A DNA stretch of 14,336 nt from an uncultured Flavobacteriales bacterium. GTDB taxonomy: Bacteria > Bacteroidota > Bacteroidia > CAIKAF01. The stretch is taken from positions 1 to 14,336 of the forward strand of contig CALEWF010000112.1 of NCBI GenBank assembly GCA_937925455.1. The letters are read 5' to 3'. How positions within the stretch are numbered: position 1 is the stretch's first letter; each line of letters starts with the position of its first letter. Of this stretch, positions 1 to 7,083 are shown in pieces. The notes under the pieces were generated by a model. That model was given only the letters and a program-made list of their open reading frames with translations. It was not told the DNA's origin and made no database searches. The position numbers were made by a program, and so were the translations under genes.

Positions 1-19
1 AACCTTCATAAATAGTTTT

Positions 20-50
20 TTTGTTTTTTATTATCTTAATGTTAACTTAG
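20..50 (+). promoter_or_regulatory. Putative Bacteroidota promoter for the T9SS esterase gene
   Basis: TTTG at 20-23 is followed after 19 bases by TAACTTAG at 43-50, one mismatch from the -7 consensus TAnnTTTG. Spacing fits the phylum's -33/-7 arrangement. Predicted transcription would begin near 55-58, leaving a short leader before the ATG at 70. The region is very AT-rich, so chance similarity is possible. Confidence 0.4.
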
Positions 51-69
51 TGTAAATTAAAAAATCACT

Positions 70-1323
70 ATGAAACACATTTTTACCCTTTCTTTGTTGG
101 GTTATCTTGCTTATGAATTAGCAGCTCAGACTCCAACGGACTGTAGCAACAATCGGTATTTGGATGAAATTTTCTCCAACGTTACGGTAACATCTGACAT
201 TCAATACGGTTCCAGTATTGGGGTGGATAATCAAACCGTAAATTTGCTTTTAGATGTTTATCAGCCCACCGGCGATACAGAAACCAATAGGCCGCTAATT
301 ATACTGGCACATGGGGGCAGTTTTATAGGAGGTTCAAAAACGTTGGATAACGCTATTGTTACTTTATGCCAGCGCTTTGCAAAAATGGGATATGTAACGG
401 CTTCAATGAACTATCGTTTAGAAAATCCGTTGAATGTATTATTGAGTAGTGACCGGGAAAAAACATTTTTTGAAATAGTTTATCGGGCGGTGCAGGATCA
501 AAAAGCCGCCATTCGATTTTTTAGAAAATCTGTTGCCGAAAATGGTAACCCGTATGGTATAAATCCTAACATCATCATCATTGGGGGGAGTTCTGCCGGT
601 GGCGTTTTATCCATTCATACAGCGTATTTGGATGAACCCAATGAAATTCCTTCTAAAATTGACACTTCAGCTTTAGGTAGTTTGGAAGGAAACAGTGGTA
701 ATCCTGGATATTCCAGTATTCCGCAGGCAGTTGTTAATTTATGCGGGGCTATTGGAGATACATTGTGGATTAAACCAGGCAATCAACCCATCGTGAGTGT
801 GCATGGCACAGATGATACAACCGTACCTGCTTATGCTGATACAGCAAAACCTTTGGGATTATCAATTACAAAGGTGTTTGGTAGCATTCCGTTGCATCAA
901 CGGGTAGAAAATCTAGGTATTGATAACGATGTTAAAATTTTTTGGGGTCAGGATCATGTACCTTATCAATCGGGCAGTAATTATATGGACACAACGGTTA
1001 ATGTAGTAAAAACTTTTTTACATGATTTAATTTGTAATAAAGCGTTAGGTAACGAAAATACGAATGCTTATACTTTGAATGTAAAAGCCTACCCCAATCC
1101 GGTTTCAGATGTTTTACAAATTACCCTGCCTGAAAGTTTTATTGGGGGGGATTTAAGTTTGTTGGATCTTACAGGAAAGGTAATTGCCGGAAAAAAAATC
1201 CCTGTTAATTCTCAAAACATTACTTTGGATATTTATTCGCTGCAGGTTTCAAATGGTTATTATTTGTTGCGAATTACTTCGCCTGCCGGTCAACGTACTT
1301 TAAAGATTAGTATCATTAGATAA
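70..1323 (+). CDS. Secreted alpha/beta hydrolase (carboxylesterase-like) with T9SS type A sorting domain
   Basis: The 417-residue protein has a signal peptide at about 1-19 (cut before Gln20), so it enters the periplasm by Sec. The body is an alpha/beta hydrolase of the esterase/lipase type. It shows an oxyanion HGG at 81-83, the nucleophile elbow GSSAG at 173-177 with Ser175, a likely catalytic Asp248 or Asp249 in the HGTDD stretch, and a likely catalytic His296 (DHVPY). Residues about 338-417 form a Por/type A C-terminal domain: AYPNP near 340, a LLDLTGK strand near 364-370, and a GYYLLRI strand followed by a KISIIR end. In this family the domain directs export across the outer membrane by T9SS and is then removed. 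The substrate is unknown; family knowledge suggests a short acyl ester, possibly of a polysaccharide or polyester. It is a single gene ending in its own terminator. Sure of fold and export route, not of substrate. Confidence 0.9.
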   Translation: MKHIFTLSLLGYLAYELAAQTPTDCSNNRYLDEIFSNVTVTSDIQYGSSIGVDNQTVNLLLDVYQPTGDTETNRPLIILAHGGSFIGGSKTLDNAIVTLCQRFAKMGYVTASMNYRLENPLNVLLSSDREKTFFEIVYRAVQDQKAAIRFFRKSVAENGNPYGINPNIIIIGGSSAGGVLSIHTAYLDEPNEIPSKIDTSALGSLEGNSGNPGYSSIPQAVVNLCGAIGDTLWIKPGNQPIVSVHGTDDTTVPAYADTAKPLGLSITKVFGSIPLHQRVENLGIDNDVKIFWGQDHVPYQSGSNYMDTTVNVVKTFLHDLICNKALGNENTNAYTLNVKAYPNPVSDVLQITLPESFIGGDLSLLDLTGKVIAGKKIPVNSQNITLDIYSLQVSNGYYLLRITSPAGQRTLKISIIR

Positions 1324-1339
1324 TATGATATACATTGAT

Positions 1340-1367
1340 AAAAGCCCCGATTTTCTGGGGCTTTTTT
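1340..1367 (+). terminator. Intrinsic terminator after the esterase gene
   Basis: A perfect 9-bp stem, AAAAGCCCC at 1340-1348 and GGGGCTTTT at 1357-1365, encloses an 8-base loop and runs into a T-rich tail (1362-1367). It lies 17 bases past the stop codon. Read on the minus strand the stem is followed by TTTTAT, so it may also stop antisense transcripts running out of accC. Confidence 0.85.
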
Positions 1368-1386
1368 ATTGCCTGTAGATAAATGT

Positions 1387-1394
1387 TACCTTTG
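1387..1394 (+). promoter_or_regulatory. -7 promoter box (TACCTTTG) for the haem lipoprotein gene
   Basis: TACCTTTG is an exact match to the Bacteroidota -7 consensus TAnnTTTG and sits 20 bases before the ATG at 1415. A -33 element is less clear: TTTTTT at 1362-1367, the terminator tail, is at suitable spacing. The box overlaps the GTG at 1394 that would give a longer reading frame, which argues that this GTG is not the start. Confidence 0.55.
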
Positions 1395-1414
1395 TGAATA
1401 TAATTTTCATCAAC

Positions 1415-1846
1415 ATGAATCGAATTGTAATTGCAATGTGTATTGTTTTTTGGGCTTCTTGCGGAGCTAAAAAAACAGAAAATCAGGTTGTGGATAAAAA
1501 ATTAAATCCTAATGGCGACAGTGAACTGGCCGTTGTAATGCGAATCATGCATGAGCATGCAAAACAACTGAAAGAAGAAATATTGGCAGGAAAATCTGTA
1601 ACTCCATATCCTGAAGAAATAAAAACCATAAATACCGCAGAACCTACTCCCGGTATGATTGGGAATAAAGAGGTTTTTGTAGGTTTTGCAGGATTATATC
1701 TCTCCAAGTTAGATTCTATCTATTTGGCAGACGTTAATCAGAAATTACAGTATAATCACATGGTGAATAGTTGTGTTGATTGTCATCAGGTGCACTGTCA
1801 GGGACCATTGGCTGCCATTAGAAAACTATATATCCCCAATAATTAA
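1415..1846 (+). CDS. Small lipoprotein with one C-terminal c-type haem motif
   Basis: I place the start at the ATG at 1415 (143 residues). The in-frame GTG at 1394 lies inside the promoter box, and only the shorter form has a clean lipoprotein signal: hydrophobic residues 4-13 then the lipobox W-A-S-C with Cys16. A single CxxCH (CVDCH, 120-124) near the C terminus predicts covalent haem attachment in the periplasm. A haem motif at the end of a helical ~120-residue domain resembles class II cytochromes (c'/c556 type), where the axial Met comes from helix 1; Met42 or Met45 are candidates. That fold assignment is inference. Further cysteines at 128 and 16 are outside the motif. The protein is probably a membrane-anchored electron carrier or haem sensor; partner unknown. 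Its stop codon overlaps that of accC on the other strand. Confidence 0.75.
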   Translation: MNRIVIAMCIVFWASCGAKKTENQVVDKKLNPNGDSELAVVMRIMHEHAKQLKEEILAGKSVTPYPEEIKTINTAEPTPGMIGNKEVFVGFAGLYLSKLDSIYLADVNQKLQYNHMVNSCVDCHQVHCQGPLAAIRKLYIPNN

Positions 1847-3339
1847 AACCCTCGGTTAATCCGCCATGCAGAACCGTTATGGAATACACCGGCATGACTT
1901 ATTTTAATTGGAGCTGGTTTATTCATAGATGAAGAAAATAATTCAGCACTCACTATGGCTGCAATTTCTAATTCATCAATTGTGAAATTGGGTTTTAAAT
2001 ATTCTGGTTTAAAATGAACATTTACAAAATGAGTATTGAAGGTGCCTTTGCGAAACTCTTCGTGATTTAAAACAAATTTGCAGAATCCAAGCGTGGTTTC
2101 TACTCCGGTTATTCTATATTCATCAATAGCCCGAATTGCTTTTTCGATAGCTTCATCGCGTGTAGCGGCGTGTACCACCATTTTGGCAATCATAGGATCG
2201 TAATAAATGGGTATTTGCATTCCCTCGGCAAATCCGTCATCTACCCGAATGCCCGGTCCTTGGGGAGCTTTGTAGGTATGTAATGTACCTATATCCGGTA
2301 AAAACTGATTGGTCGGATCTTCGGCATACACACGAACTTCAATAGCATGGCCTCGGATAGAAAGGTGTTCCTGCTTAAATCTTAGTTTTTCTCCACGAGC
2401 AATTCGTATTTGCTCTTTTACCAAATCAATACCCGTAATCATTTCCGTAACCGGATGCTCCACCTGTAAACGTGTGTTCATTTCGAGGAAATAATATTCT
2501 CCTTCACTGTAAATAAATTCAACGGTACCTGCCCCAACGTAATTACAGGCACGTGCCACATTAACGGCATGTGCCCCCATTTCCATGCGCTGTTCAGGAG
2601 TTAGTACGGCTGAAGGTGCTTCTTCAATTACTTTTTGATGTCGGCGTTGAATGGAACATTCTCGTTCAAACAAGTGGAGAAAATTTCCATGTTGGTCGCA
2701 TAAAACTTGTATTTCGATGTGCTTAGAAACCCGCAGGTATTTTTCAAGAAAAACAGAACCGTCTCCAAAAGCCGACTCAGCTTCAGAAATAGCACGTCTT
2801 AAATTTTCTTCAAAATCTTCTTCTTTTTCTACAATTCGCATCCCTTTTCCGCCGCCGCCCGCTGATGCTTTGATAAGAATGGGGAACCCGATTTTTCTGC
2901 CAACTTCCAAAGCTTCTTCCAAACTTGAAATGGCGTGCTCAGTTCCAGGAACTAATGGAATGTTGTATTTTTTAACTGCTGCTTTAGCGCCCAATTTACT
3001 TCCCATGATTTCCATCGCTTCTGGTGAAGGGCCAATGAATGTAATTTCGGCTTGTGCTACCATGCGGGCAAAGGCAGCGTTTTCCGAAAGAAAACCATAT
3101 CCGGGATGAATTCCATCAGCTCCGGTTTTCAGGGCAGCTTCAATGATTTTTTCTCCTTGCAGATAGGATTGATTGGAGGGAGGAGGTCCAATACAAACAG
3201 CCTCGTCGGCGTATTTTACATGCGGAGAATGCCTGTCTGCCTCAGAATATACAGCTACGGTTTTAATGCCCATTTCTCGGCACGACCGCATGATACGTAA
3301 TGCTATTTCACCTCGATTGGCAACAAGTATTTTTTTCAT
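1843..3339 (-). CDS. accC: Biotin carboxylase subunit of an acyl-CoA carboxylase
   Basis: The enzyme carboxylates biotin held on a carrier protein using ATP and bicarbonate, the first half-reaction of acetyl- or propionyl-CoA carboxylase in the cytoplasm. The 498 residues contain the N-terminal domain (ILVANRGEIA, 4-13), the ATP-grasp glycine loop GGGGKG (161-166) and the biotin carboxylase signature MNTRLQVEHPVTE (287-299), followed by a biotin carboxylase C-terminal domain. It is about 50 residues longer than E. coli AccC (449). The DDGFAEGMQIPIYYDPMIAK segment (367-386) is closer to PCC/ACC-type subunits of mixed carboxylases than to the E. coli form, so propionyl-CoA is a possible substrate. 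No biotin carrier domain is fused and no carrier or carboxyltransferase gene is nearby. It follows gltA on the same strand but behind a strong terminator, so it probably has its own promoter or depends on read-through. Confidence 0.93.
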   Translation of the reverse strand: MKKILVANRGEIALRIMRSCREMGIKTVAVYSEADRHSPHVKYADEAVCIGPPPSNQSYLQGEKIIEAALKTGADGIHPGYGFLSENAAFARMVAQAEITFIGPSPEAMEIMGSKLGAKAAVKKYNIPLVPGTEHAISSLEEALEVGRKIGFPILIKASAGGGGKGMRIVEKEEDFEENLRRAISEAESAFGDGSVFLEKYLRVSKHIEIQVLCDQHGNFLHLFERECSIQRRHQKVIEEAPSAVLTPEQRMEMGAHAVNVARACNYVGAGTVEFIYSEGEYYFLEMNTRLQVEHPVTEMITGIDLVKEQIRIARGEKLRFKQEHLSIRGHAIEVRVYAEDPTNQFLPDIGTLHTYKAPQGPGIRVDDGFAEGMQIPIYYDPMIAKMVVHAATRDEAIEKAIRAIDEYRITGVETTLGFCKFVLNHEEFRKGTFNTHFVNVHFKPEYLKPNFTIDELEIAAIVSAELFSSSMNKPAPIKISHAGVFHNGSAWRINRGF

Positions 3340-3353
3340 GCGTGGAATGTATA

Positions 3354-3387
3354 ATTAAAAAAACAAAGGCCGAAAGGTCGGCCTTTG
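3354..3387 (-). terminator. Intrinsic terminator of gltA
   Basis: A perfect 9-bp inverted repeat, CAAAGGCCG at 3364-3372 and CGGCCTTTG at 3379-3387, has a 6-base loop. On the minus strand it is followed directly by seven T (complement of 3357-3363). It starts about 20 bases after the gltA stop and separates gltA from accC. Confidence 0.9.
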
Positions 3388-3407
3388 TAATACATCACGG
3401 TTATCAA

Positions 3408-4694
3408 TTAACGATCGGCGATATTAATATAATCGCGAACTTTAGGACCAATATATATTTGACGTGGGCGACCGATTGGTTCTTTGTTTGCAGTCATTTC
3501 TTTCCATTGTGCAATCCAACCTGGTAAACGTCCCATCGCAAACATTACCGTAAACATATCTTTGGGAATTCCTATGGCTCGATAAATAATTCCTGAATAA
3601 AAATCTACGTTGGGATACAATTTACGTTCAATAAAGTATTCATCGTTTAAGGCAACCTCTTCTAATTTTTTCGCTATTTCTAATACCGGGTCTTTGATAC
3701 CTAAACGATTTAATACATCATCACATGCTTTTTTAATGATTTTAGCACGTGGATCAAAGTTTTTATATACTCGGTGTCCGAATCCCATCAAGCGGAATGG
3801 GTCATTTTTATCTTTAGCTTTAGCAATCCATTTATCCAGCGAACCGCCTTCCTCCTTTATACGGTCTAACATTTCAATTACTTCTTGATAGCCTCCTCCG
3901 TGTAATGGTCCCCACAAGGCAGTAATTCCGGCAGCAATGGAAGAATATAAGTTTGCTTGAGAAGAACCTGCTAAACGAACGGTAGAAGTTGAGCAGTTTT
4001 GTTCGTGATCTGCATGTAATATAAGTAATTTATCCAATGCATTTACTACTACCGGATCTATCTCATAATCATCCGAGGGCATAGAAAACATCATATTTAA
4101 GAAGTTTTCTACATAGCCCAACTTGTTTTTAGGATATACAACCGGATGTCCCACAGAGTTTTTGTAAGCCCAAGCGGCAATTGTTGGGAATTTAGCCAAT
4201 AAGCGAGTAATCGTTAAATTAACTTTTTCTTCACTCCGGTGCGGATTTAATGATTCAGGATAAAACGTGGATAACGCACAGGTAACCGATGATACTACTC
4301 CCATCGGGTGTGCAAACGTTGGAAATGCACTATAAAAACGACGCATATCTTCATGAATCAAGGTATGCATCTTAATATTTTCAGAAAACTGGTCAAGCTG
4401 TTGCTTGGTAGGTAACTCACCGTAAATCAACAAGTATGCTACTTCTACAAAATCGGAGCGTTCTGCCAATTGCTCAATGGGATAACCACGATATCTTAAA
4501 ATACCTTGTTCACCATCTAGAAAAGTAATTGCACTGATAGTAGCCCCGGTGTTTTTGTAACCGGAATCTAAAGTAATATAACCGGTTTGGTCGCGAAGAT
4601 TTTTAATATCTATCGCTTTTTCATTTTCAGTACCGGTTACCACAGGAAGGTGGTATGATTTGCCATCCAGTATGAGTTCTGCTTGTTCTGCCAT
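3408..4694 (-). CDS. gltA: Citrate synthase
   Basis: Condenses acetyl-CoA with oxaloacetate to citrate, the entry step of the TCA cycle. At 428 residues it matches the hexameric bacterial type (E. coli GltA, 427) and aligns along its whole length. The three catalytic residues are present: His265 (GPLHGG), His307 (GFGHRVY) and Asp364 (NVDFYSG), together with the conserved LHADHEQN stretch at 226-233. Of the E. coli residues I recall as the NADH allosteric site, Tyr145 and the Arg and Lys of the RLLAK segment (Arg164, Lys168) are present. The position of the reactive Cys206 appears to be Ser207 (SMPSDDYE), so NADH control may differ. The gene is followed by its own terminator and has a candidate promoter at 4733-4761. 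Confidence 0.97.
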   Translation of the reverse strand: MAEQAELILDGKSYHLPVVTGTENEKAIDIKNLRDQTGYITLDSGYKNTGATISAITFLDGEQGILRYRGYPIEQLAERSDFVEVAYLLIYGELPTKQQLDQFSENIKMHTLIHEDMRRFYSAFPTFAHPMGVVSSVTCALSTFYPESLNPHRSEEKVNLTITRLLAKFPTIAAWAYKNSVGHPVVYPKNKLGYVENFLNMMFSMPSDDYEIDPVVVNALDKLLILHADHEQNCSTSTVRLAGSSQANLYSSIAAGITALWGPLHGGGYQEVIEMLDRIKEEGGSLDKWIAKAKDKNDPFRLMGFGHRVYKNFDPRAKIIKKACDDVLNRLGIKDPVLEIAKKLEEVALNDEYFIERKLYPNVDFYSGIIYRAIGIPKDMFTVMFAMGRLPGWIAQWKEMTANKEPIGRPRQIYIGPKVRDYINIADR

Positions 4695-4732
4695 AATCTA
4701 ATTTTATTAAGTGAGATGCTTTGATTTCGAGC

Positions 4733-4761
4733 CGAAAATAATCAAAAAATCTATTTTCAAA
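4733..4761 (-). promoter_or_regulatory. Putative gltA promoter
   Basis: On the minus strand TTTG (4761-4758) is followed after 17 bases by TATTTTCG (4740-4733), one mismatch from TAnnTTTG. The leader to the ATG at 4694 would be about 30-35 nt. The spacing is at the short end of the usual range and the surroundings are AT-rich, so confidence is modest. Confidence 0.35.
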
Positions 4762-4875
4762 ATAACCTTATACATTTCTTTTTTGTTTAGGCTAAACATT
4801 TGTTTTTACCGTTTCGAACAGGATCAAATTTTCTATTGTTCAAATCTTAATTGCTTATAATCTGATTTTAGCCGA

Positions 4876-4906
4876 TTTGGTAGTTTGACTTATTTGAATA
4901 ATTTTG
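4876..4906 (+). promoter_or_regulatory. Bacteroidota promoter of the M23 peptidase gene
   Basis: TTTG at 4876-4879, then exactly 19 bases, then TAATTTTG at 4899-4906: full matches to both elements of the phylum's housekeeping promoter. Transcription should start near 4911-4914, giving a leader of about 37 nt before the ATG at 4950. The rest of the 4695-4949 divergent spacer shows only the weaker gltA promoter and no other structure I could support. Confidence 0.7.
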
Positions 4907-4949
4907 CACGTCTTCTTACGGGAAGATACCCTTAATAACAATTGTAAAC

Positions 4950-5744
4950 ATGAAGCTACTACATACTTTTTTTGTATTTCTTTATGCTTCCTTCTTGTAT
5001 GCTTCCTCAGTAGGAGATACAGGAACGTCCGGCGGAGAAAGTGGTGAATTTCCGGCTTCTGAATACTACGTAAATTTTGATACTTCTTCATGTCATTATT
5101 GGTCAATCGAAGGAATATTCCTAACTTCTCAAACACATCTTACACTTACCTGGAATTCTTCATGCGATTATATTCATCCCTTTGTTGGCAGGGTAACCTC
5201 TAAATTTGGGAAACGTCGCCGTCGTATGCACTATGGAATTGATATTGATTTGGAAACCGGTGACCAAGTGTATTCTGCTTTTGAAGGAATGGTTAGGTAT
5301 GCAAAATATAATCCTTCATATGGTAATTTGGTGGTAGTACGTCATCCCAATGGACTTGAGACATATTATGCACATCTTTCTGCTATTGAAGTCAGAGCCG
5401 GTGATTACATTCAAGCCGGACAAGTGGTTGGTTTAGGAGGTAATACCGGAAGGTCTTATGGGTCTCATCTACATTTTGAAGTGCGTTTCCTTGGATTTCC
5501 CATTGACCCTGCATTGTTGATTGATTTTGAAACCGGACAATTGAAATATTCCAGCATAATATTGAAAAAACATAAAGACCGTTTGCTGGTTGAAAACGCA
5601 GCTCGTTATCATATCGTAAAACCGGGAGAAGATATTTATTCCATCAGCCGTATGTATGGCATACCGGTAAGTGAGATATGCAGGCTTAACGGTATCTCGT
5701 TTGAAGACCCCATTCTATTGGATATGAAGCTTCGGTATAATTAA
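4950..5744 (+). CDS. Exported M23 family metallopeptidase with C-terminal LysM domain
   Basis: A 264-residue zinc peptidase likely to cut peptide cross-links in peptidoglycan. Residues 1-18 form a Sec signal peptide. The LytM/M23 domain spans about 74-190 and has all active-site residues: His94 and Asp98 (HYGID), His142 (YYAHLS) and the HLHFE motif with His173 and His175 (zinc ligands His94, Asp98, His175). The SKFGKRRRRMHYGID lead-in is typical of Bacteroidota members. Residues 219-264 are one LysM domain (YHIVKPGEDIYSISRMYG..., ending LRYN), which would hold the enzyme on glycan chains. Because the catalytic set is complete, it should be an active enzyme rather than an EnvC/NlpD-type activator. 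It has its own promoter and ends 8 bases from the end of convergent aroK, with no terminator visible between them. Confidence 0.92.
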   Translation: MKLLHTFFVFLYASFLYASSVGDTGTSGGESGEFPASEYYVNFDTSSCHYWSIEGIFLTSQTHLTLTWNSSCDYIHPFVGRVTSKFGKRRRRMHYGIDIDLETGDQVYSAFEGMVRYAKYNPSYGNLVVVRHPNGLETYYAHLSAIEVRAGDYIQAGQVVGLGGNTGRSYGSHLHFEVRFLGFPIDPALLIDFETGQLKYSSIILKKHKDRLLVENAARYHIVKPGEDIYSISRMYGIPVSEICRLNGISFEDPILLDMKLRYN

Positions 5745-5752
5745 TTTTTGAT

Positions 5753-6256
5753 TTATACACAGTAGTTTTTTTTTAAGGCCTTGACTAATGCTTTGAGGGT
5801 TAATTCCTGAGAATCATTATTTGAAAATTGTAAATCTGCTTTTTGGTATTCAACAATTCTGGAACGTAATAATTTTAAAACCGAATGAGCATCGGTGAAT
5901 AATGGTCGGCCTTTTTGATTGGATGCAATACGTTGAATTAAAACCTCATCATCGCACGAAAGATATACTGTTATCCCATGTTGTTTCATCCACTTCATAT
6001 TGTCTGCATAACAAGGGGTGCCTCCGCCGGTACAAATAATCGTATCTTCACATATTTGGGTAAAATGTAATATCTGTTTTTCTAATTCGCGGAAATAATT
6101 TTCTCCATGTATGTTGAAAATATCCGGAATAGTCTTGCCAGCCAGCTTTTCCACAAGATTATCTGTTTCAATACAACTATAACCCAACTCTTTGGCCAGT
6201 AGAGGACCCAGGGTAGATTTCCCTGCACCCATAAAACCGATTAGATAAATTCGCAT
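5753..6256 (-). CDS. aroK: Shikimate kinase
   Basis: Phosphorylates shikimate at the 3-hydroxyl with ATP, the fifth step of chorismate and aromatic amino acid synthesis. At 167 residues it has normal family length. Visible motifs: Walker A GFMGAGKST (7-15), the shikimate-binding Asp32 in ETDNLVE, Arg56 in FRELE, the GGG loop at 77-79 and lid Arg117 in KGRPL. The usual D-x-D at the start of the substrate motif is E-x-D here (Glu30), a conservative change at a position linked to magnesium in relatives. It is the last gene of rlmD-dapD-aroK, starting 6 bases after the dapD stop, so it is probably co-transcribed and possibly translationally coupled. Confidence 0.93.
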   Translation of the reverse strand: MRIYLIGFMGAGKSTLGPLLAKELGYSCIETDNLVEKLAGKTIPDIFNIHGENYFRELEKQILHFTQICEDTIICTGGGTPCYADNMKWMKQHGITVYLSCDDEVLIQRIASNQKGRPLFTDAHSVLKLLRSRIVEYQKADLQFSNNDSQELTLKALVKALKKNYCV

Positions 6257-6262
6257 GGCAAA

Positions 6263-7069
6263 TTATACGGCTACATTATATTCACGTAGTGCATCGTTTA
6301 GCGATGTTTTTGTATCGGTGCTGGCTTTTCGCTGACCGATAATCAGAGCACAATTTACCTGATAGTTTCCCGCAGGAAATGATTTGGTGTATGAACCCGG
6401 AATAACAACCGAACGTTCGGGCACATAGCCCTTATATTCTTTAGGTTCAGCACCCGATACATCAATGATTTTGGTGCTTTGTGTTAAAACCACATTGGCT
6501 CCCAACACAGCTTCGCGACCAACACGAACGCCTTCTACTACTATACATCGAGAACCAATAAAGGCATGATCTTCAATTATTACGGGTGCAGCTTGTACCG
6601 GTTCTAAAACACCACCTATGCCCACTCCACCGCTTAAATGCACATGCTTTCCAATTTGGGCGCAGCTTCCTACGGTAGCCCATGTGTCCACCATTGTGCC
6701 TTCATCAACATAAGCTCCAATATTCACATACGATGGCATCATAATTACGCCTTTAGCTAAATATGCACCATAACGTGCCACCGCATGCGGTACAACCCGC
6801 ACTCCGAGTGCGGCATAATTTCGCTTTAATTCCATTTTATCATAAAATTCCAAAGGGCCGGCTTCCATCACCTTCATTTCTCGAATTGGAAAATACATAA
6901 TCACAGCTTTTTTTACCCACTCATTTACTTGCCATCCATTTTCCACAGGTTCAGCTACCCGTAGTTTCCCTTGGTCTAATTGTTCAATGATATTGGCTAT
7001 AGCTTCTTTTACATGTTTTTCATTCAATAATTCCCGGTTTTCCCAGGCTTGTTCAATCAGTTCTTTCAT
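6263..7069 (-). CDS. dapD: 2,3,4,5-tetrahydropyridine-2,6-dicarboxylate N-succinyltransferase
   Basis: Transfers succinyl from succinyl-CoA to tetrahydrodipicolinate, committing the cell to the succinylase route to meso-diaminopimelate and lysine. The 268 residues match the E. coli enzyme (274) in length and layout: an alpha-helical N-terminal domain (1-95), a left-handed beta-helix of hexapeptide repeats (about 100-200) and a C-terminal strand domain. Conserved stretches include MPSYVNIGAYVDEGTMVDTW (111-130), the GGVGIGGVLEP loop (147-157) and IEDHAFIGSRC (165-175). It sits between rlmD (14-base gap upstream) and aroK (6-base gap downstream). Its presence says this organism makes diaminopimelate by succinylated rather than aminotransferase (DapL) intermediates. 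Confidence 0.96.
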   Translation of the reverse strand: MKELIEQAWENRELLNEKHVKEAIANIIEQLDQGKLRVAEPVENGWQVNEWVKKAVIMYFPIREMKVMEAGPLEFYDKMELKRNYAALGVRVVPHAVARYGAYLAKGVIMMPSYVNIGAYVDEGTMVDTWATVGSCAQIGKHVHLSGGVGIGGVLEPVQAAPVIIEDHAFIGSRCIVVEGVRVGREAVLGANVVLTQSTKIIDVSGAEPKEYKGYVPERSVVIPGSYTKSFPAGNYQVNCALIIGQRKASTDTKTSLNDALREYNVAV

Positions 7070-7083
7070 AACACGGATATAAT

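Noticed and set aside
2651..3109. 152-residue plus-strand frame inside accC
   Set aside because: Antisense shadow of a well-conserved biotin carboxylase; composition is Ser/Lys-rich with no recognisable domain.
4855..5136. Minus-strand 93-residue open frame over the start of the M23 peptidase gene
   Set aside because: It lies antisense to a clear signal peptide and a strong promoter, is rich in Lys/Arg/Ser with no domain, and looks like a chance frame.
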